Assembly (NCBI GenBank): GCA_019751945.1
Contig: JAIEMT010000014.1
Location: 62,001-126,000, forward strand
Reading direction: 5' to 3'
From: a bacterium
GTDB lineage: Bacteria; Bdellovibrionota; UBA1018
Length of the DNA stretch: 64,000 nt
The notes under the pieces are model-generated. The model made no database searches. It was not told the DNA's origin and was given only the letters and a program-made list of their open reading frames with translations. The translations under genes were made by a program, and so were the position numbers. Shown here one piece after another: positions 61,601 to 64,000 of the stretch. Each line of letters begins with the position of its first letter. The stretch's first letter is position 1.

Positions 61601-62146
61601 TTATGCGTCTCCCAAAAGATTTCCGAAAATCACATTCGGAAAAAGATTTTTCAACGGCTCGTCGTTGCCAGTCTGTTCGTTCTTTTGAAAAATCGGCGGA
61701 TCGCCCGCTTCCATCGTTCGGAAGGAGTCCATCACCACAATCAATTCGTCGTAAGTGTTTCCAGAGGCAGGAATAATCACGATCGAGTTTTCTTTCGGAA
61801 ACTGCTTCTTCACCCCAATCAAGACATCGTGAATGCCTTGTGCGTTGGGCGTGCCGTCCGGATTGTGAGGGACCTTCTTCGGAGCAATCTTGTTAAACGG
61901 ACTCCAAATTTCAGCGCCACTTTCTTTCAACGTCACGGTCAGCTGCAAGGGTTTTTCTTTCAGCTTTTCTTGAATCTGTTTGGTGCTCGCCGTGGGGAAG
62001 GGCGATTCAATACTTCCCAAACTCAAGAACGACATCGTGAAGAGCAAGAACGTAATCAGGGTGACCATGGCATCCAAAATCGGAACCAGGTTCAGAACAA
62101 TTCCACCTTGATGCGTTTTGCGGCGGGAACTCGGGCGTTTAAACAC
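61601..62146 (-). CDS. ExbD/TolR-family motor protein 1
   Basis: 181 residues with a basic start (MFKRPSSRRKTHQGG), one membrane segment with the conserved Asp (VPILDAMVTLITFLLF), and a periplasmic domain ending PLKNLFPNVIFGNLLGDA. It lies 7 bases after the tolQ gene. Together with the second ExbD it forms the proton-conducting part of the motor; two different ExbD proteins per TolQ is the arrangement of the Agl motor of Myxococcus. Confidence 0.88.
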   Translation of the reverse strand: MFKRPSSRRKTHQGGIVLNLVPILDAMVTLITFLLFTMSFLSLGSIESPFPTASTKQIQEKLKEKPLQLTVTLKESGAEIWSPFNKIAPKKVPHNPDGTPNAQGIHDVLIGVKKQFPKENSIVIIPASGNTYDELIVVMDSFRTMEAGDPPIFQKNEQTGNDEPLKNLFPNVIFGNLLGDA

Positions 62147-62153
62147 GCTCTAG

Positions 62154-62822
62154 TTACTCCTTCTCGGATGAGTGCCGATATTTGCGAGCCGACAAAAGAT
62201 CCAAAAGCTTCACGCCGAACTCGTCGATCTCTTCCAGAATCTTCGTCGCCTGATTGGTCAGAATGCTATGCGAGACCATCGTGAAAATCGCGGTGATCAA
62301 ACCAAATGCCGTCGCATTCATGGCCAGAGCGATACCCGCCGACAACGCTGCTTGGCGCTGTGCCGGATCGGCTTGCTGAGAAATCGCATCGAAGGAAGCG
62401 ATCAGACCGAAGATCGTTCCCAAGAGTCCCAAGAGGGTGGCGATGTTGGCAATCAACGCTAAGAAGGGAATTCGCTTCTCGAGCTTCGGAATCATTTCCA
62501 AGCTTGCCGCGTCGATGGCGTTTTGAATCTGCTGCTCATCGCGGGAAGCGCGCTGAAGGCCAGCTTTGATGACCTTTGGAAGCGCCGCTCCTCCTGCGCC
62601 GTTACAGACGCGGATGGCTCCGTCCAGGTCGTTGGCCAGAATGAACTTCTGGACTTCGAACATGAAGGAAGGACCGTCGATGTTGTATTTTCTAAAGAGT
62701 CGCGCGAATCGTTCGAGCGTCAGACCGATTGAAATTCCCAAGGTACAGGCAATCAAGCCCATCCAGAAATTGTGTGAACGAAAGGCGTCCATGACCAGCT
62801 TTACCAAGCTCGGTAGATCCAT
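62154..62822 (-). CDS. MotA/TolQ/ExbB-family proton channel protein
   Basis: 222 residues with three membrane segments: about 20-38, then the conserved pair LALIANIATLLGLLGTIFGLIASF (about 122-145) and LAMNATAFGLITAIFTMVSH (about 165-185). This is the TolQ/ExbB core that pairs with ExbD to make a proton-driven motor (AglR in M. xanthus). First gene of the minus-strand operon facing the FHA/TonB gene, so motor and rod are encoded side by side. Confidence 0.92.
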   Translation of the reverse strand: MDLPSLVKLVMDAFRSHNFWMGLIACTLGISIGLTLERFARLFRKYNIDGPSFMFEVQKFILANDLDGAIRVCNGAGGAALPKVIKAGLQRASRDEQQIQNAIDAASLEMIPKLEKRIPFLALIANIATLLGLLGTIFGLIASFDAISQQADPAQRQAALSAGIALAMNATAFGLITAIFTMVSHSILTNQATKILEEIDEFGVKLLDLLSARKYRHSSEKE

Positions 62823-62912
62823 GAGCTTTCCCCCTAAGTCGGATATGATTGTTCAATAAACTTCGTATCTTAACTTAAGGATACCGGATTTCGCGGAGCG
62901 GTCAACCTGTTC

Positions 62913-63248
62913 TTAAGCCAGGTGTTTTTGAATGGCTTCGACGAAGGCTTCTTTGGGCTGATTTCCAACCAATTGCTCGACGACTTTCCCGTTTTGGAAA
63001 AGGATGACGGTCGGAATTCCACGAATATGGAACTGGGTCGGGGTTTGCGGATTCTCATCCACATTCATTTTAAAGACTTTTACCTTGCCAGTGTATTCAT
63101 CCGCCAAAGAATCGATGGTCGGGCCCAAAAGCTTACAAGGACCACACCATTCCGCCCAGAAATCTACCAAAGTGAGTTCATTAGACTTCAAAATATCGCT
63201 GTTGAAATTGGAGTCGGTTGCTTCTTGAACGTGTTTGGAGTTCGCCAT
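62913..63248 (-). CDS. trxA: Thioredoxin
   Basis: 111 residues. VDFWAEWCGPCKLLGP carries the WCGPC redox site, and IRGIPTVILFQNGKV the cis-Pro loop. Cytoplasmic protein-disulphide reductase. A good promoter lies upstream and a ribosome site (AAAGG) before the ATG; it appears to be transcribed alone or ahead of the motor operon, 91 bases away. Confidence 0.96.
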   Translation of the reverse strand: MANSKHVQEATDSNFNSDILKSNELTLVDFWAEWCGPCKLLGPTIDSLADEYTGKVKVFKMNVDENPQTPTQFHIRGIPTVILFQNGKVVEQLVGNQPKEAFVEAIQKHLA

Positions 63249-63275
63249 GGTTGTGAGTACCTTTCTTAGTCTATT

Positions 63276-63304
63276 TTAATACAAAACCTTGGTGTTTTTA
63301 TCAA
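63276..63304 (-). promoter_or_regulatory. Sigma-70-like promoter of trxA
   Basis: On the minus strand TTGATA (63304-63299) and TATTAA (63281-63276) with an exact 17-base spacer. The trxA ATG is about 28 bases past the -10 box. Confidence 0.7.
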
Positions 63305-63367
63305 AAAATAGATAACTTCTGCCTACTATCCCTAGCATTTGGCGACCGCAGGGTCGAGGAAAAGGAT

Positions 63368-63961
63368 ATGGCGAATAGTGTAATGGATCCCAAAGCCTAC
63401 CTCTTGCAAACCGCAACCGAGTCTCGTGCTGCTTTCGACGATTTTTTGACACTCAACCAAGATTCTTTAGTTCAGGCCGCCCGAAAGATAGGCCAGTGCG
63501 TTAAGGAGGGGGGCAAGCTGTTGATCCTTGGAAATGGGGGATCGGCTGCCGATGCCCAGCACATGGCTGCTGAAATGGTCGGAAAAATGCTGGTGGATCG
63601 CCGTCCGCTTCCAGCCATTGCTCTCACTACTGATTCCTCGAACATTACTGCCATTGGGAATGATTTTGGATACGATCAGGTTTTCGTAAAACAAGTCCAG
63701 GCTCTCGCAAAAGCGGGGGATGTGGTTCTGGCCATCTCCACCTCCGGCAACAGTAAGAATGTGATTTTCGCCGTAGAAGAAGCCAAGAAAAAAGGCTGCC
63801 TCGTGATCACTTTAACAGGCGGCAGTGGTGGTAAATTGAAAGCGCTAGGAGATCTCGCGCTCAATGTGGCTCAAGGAAAGAACTCCAGTCGCATTCAAGA
63901 GAGCCATATTTTCGCCGTGCACAGCATGGTGGATTTATTGGATCGATTTTTTTTAGACTAG
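63368..63961 (+). CDS. gmhA: Phosphoheptose isomerase (GmhA-type SIS protein)
   Basis: 197 residues with a SIS domain: LLILGNGGSAADAQHMAAEMVGKM, VVLAISTSGNSKNVIFAVEEA and a C-terminal QESHIFAVHSMVDLLDRFFL. GmhA converts sedoheptulose-7-phosphate to D-glycero-D-manno-heptose-7-phosphate for LPS core. The related DiaA has the same fold, so that role is a lesser alternative. AAAGGAT precedes the ATG, and a further gene starts 6 bases after the stop. Confidence 0.88.
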   Translation: MANSVMDPKAYLLQTATESRAAFDDFLTLNQDSLVQAARKIGQCVKEGGKLLILGNGGSAADAQHMAAEMVGKMLVDRRPLPAIALTTDSSNITAIGNDFGYDQVFVKQVQALAKAGDVVLAISTSGNSKNVIFAVEEAKKKGCLVITLTGGSGGKLKALGDLALNVAQGKNSSRIQESHIFAVHSMVDLLDRFFLD

Positions 63962-63967
63962 GAGAGT

Positions 63968-64000
63968 ATGCGCCATCTCAAAGTCTTCGTTCTGAATCGA
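63968..64000 (+). CDS. Start of an unidentified gene, cut by the window end
   Basis: ATG at 63968 with AGGAGAG directly upstream, reading MRHLKVFVLNR to the window edge. Only 11 codons are visible, so no identification is possible. Its closeness to gmhA suggests a shared operon, perhaps for heptose or LPS synthesis (inference). Confidence 0.5.
   Translation, partial: MRHLKVFVLNR

Noticed and set aside
63369-63961. DiaA (replication initiation factor) instead of GmhA
   Set aside because: Both share the SIS fold; the GNGGSAADAQHMAAE pattern and LPS genes in the window favour GmhA, though DiaA cannot be fully excluded by eye.

Overview
The window looks like a chromosomal segment of a Gram-negative bacterium of the Bdellovibrionota / former Deltaproteobacteria type. 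The evidence is an LptD homologue and a heptose gene (gmhA), which imply LPS; a set of Myxococcus-like gliding-machine genes (TPR proteins, a CglF-like protein, an FHA plus TonB-like protein, and a TolQ/ExbD motor); an HNH endonuclease and a RAYT transposase of kinds frequent in these groups; and many small secreted proteins with signal peptides. Base composition is near 50% GC. This assignment is an inference from gene content; no rRNA gene is present to confirm it. No CRISPR array, prophage or rRNA operon was seen.

Layout. 0-2.4 kb: AI-2E-type permease, cNMP-binding protein and a lone receiver domain. 2.4-9.3 kb: the translation cluster rpsP-khpA-trmD ... RNA methyltransferase-rplS-rnhB-yraN, lacking rimM at its usual place and interrupted by secreted and c-type cytochrome genes. 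9.3-12.5 kb: STAS protein, rsmI, a candidate GGA-rich small RNA or leader, and a GAF/HD-GYP c-di-GMP phosphodiesterase. 12.5-20 kb: accD, lptD, a SIS protein, surE, an M23 lipoprotein and an ABC-F ATPase. 20-22.5 kb: a gene-poor stretch with a ~295-bp imperfect inverted repeat, an HNH gene carrying an 18-bp palindrome that also occurs upstream of it, and tRNA-Arg(CCU). 22.6-33 kb: a frameshifted lipoprotein, an MBL hydrolase, an antiporter, a membrane methyltransferase, the two E1 subunits of a 2-oxoacid dehydrogenase, an 838-aa secreted protein of unknown function, and dapF. 33.4-44.6 kb: the purine operon purF-C-D-N-L-Q-H-M, nearly all of it translationally coupled. 44.6-50.1 kb: an AddB/AddA-like recombination nuclease-helicase pair. 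50.2-52.5 kb: thiol peroxidase, DsbA-like protein, gene fragments, a RAYT transposase and a branched palindromic element. 52.5-62.8 kb: a putative trans-envelope machine, with an outer-membrane barrel, two TPR proteins, a CglF-like protein and an FHA-TonB protein on the + strand facing two ExbD and one TolQ homologue on the - strand. 62.9-64 kb: trxA, gmhA and the start of one more gene.

The genes form several working units: a translation/RNA-modification operon, a de novo purine operon, double-strand-break processing, LPS export, and an energised envelope complex. The gene order is very compact. Many neighbours overlap by 4 bases (ATGA/GTGA/TTGA), and several convergent pairs share stop codons. 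The least ordinary elements are the GGA-loop RNA before the HD-GYP gene, the HNH-linked palindromes and large inverted repeat, the RAYT-adjacent three-way-junction element, and the FHA/TonB/TolQ envelope cluster.
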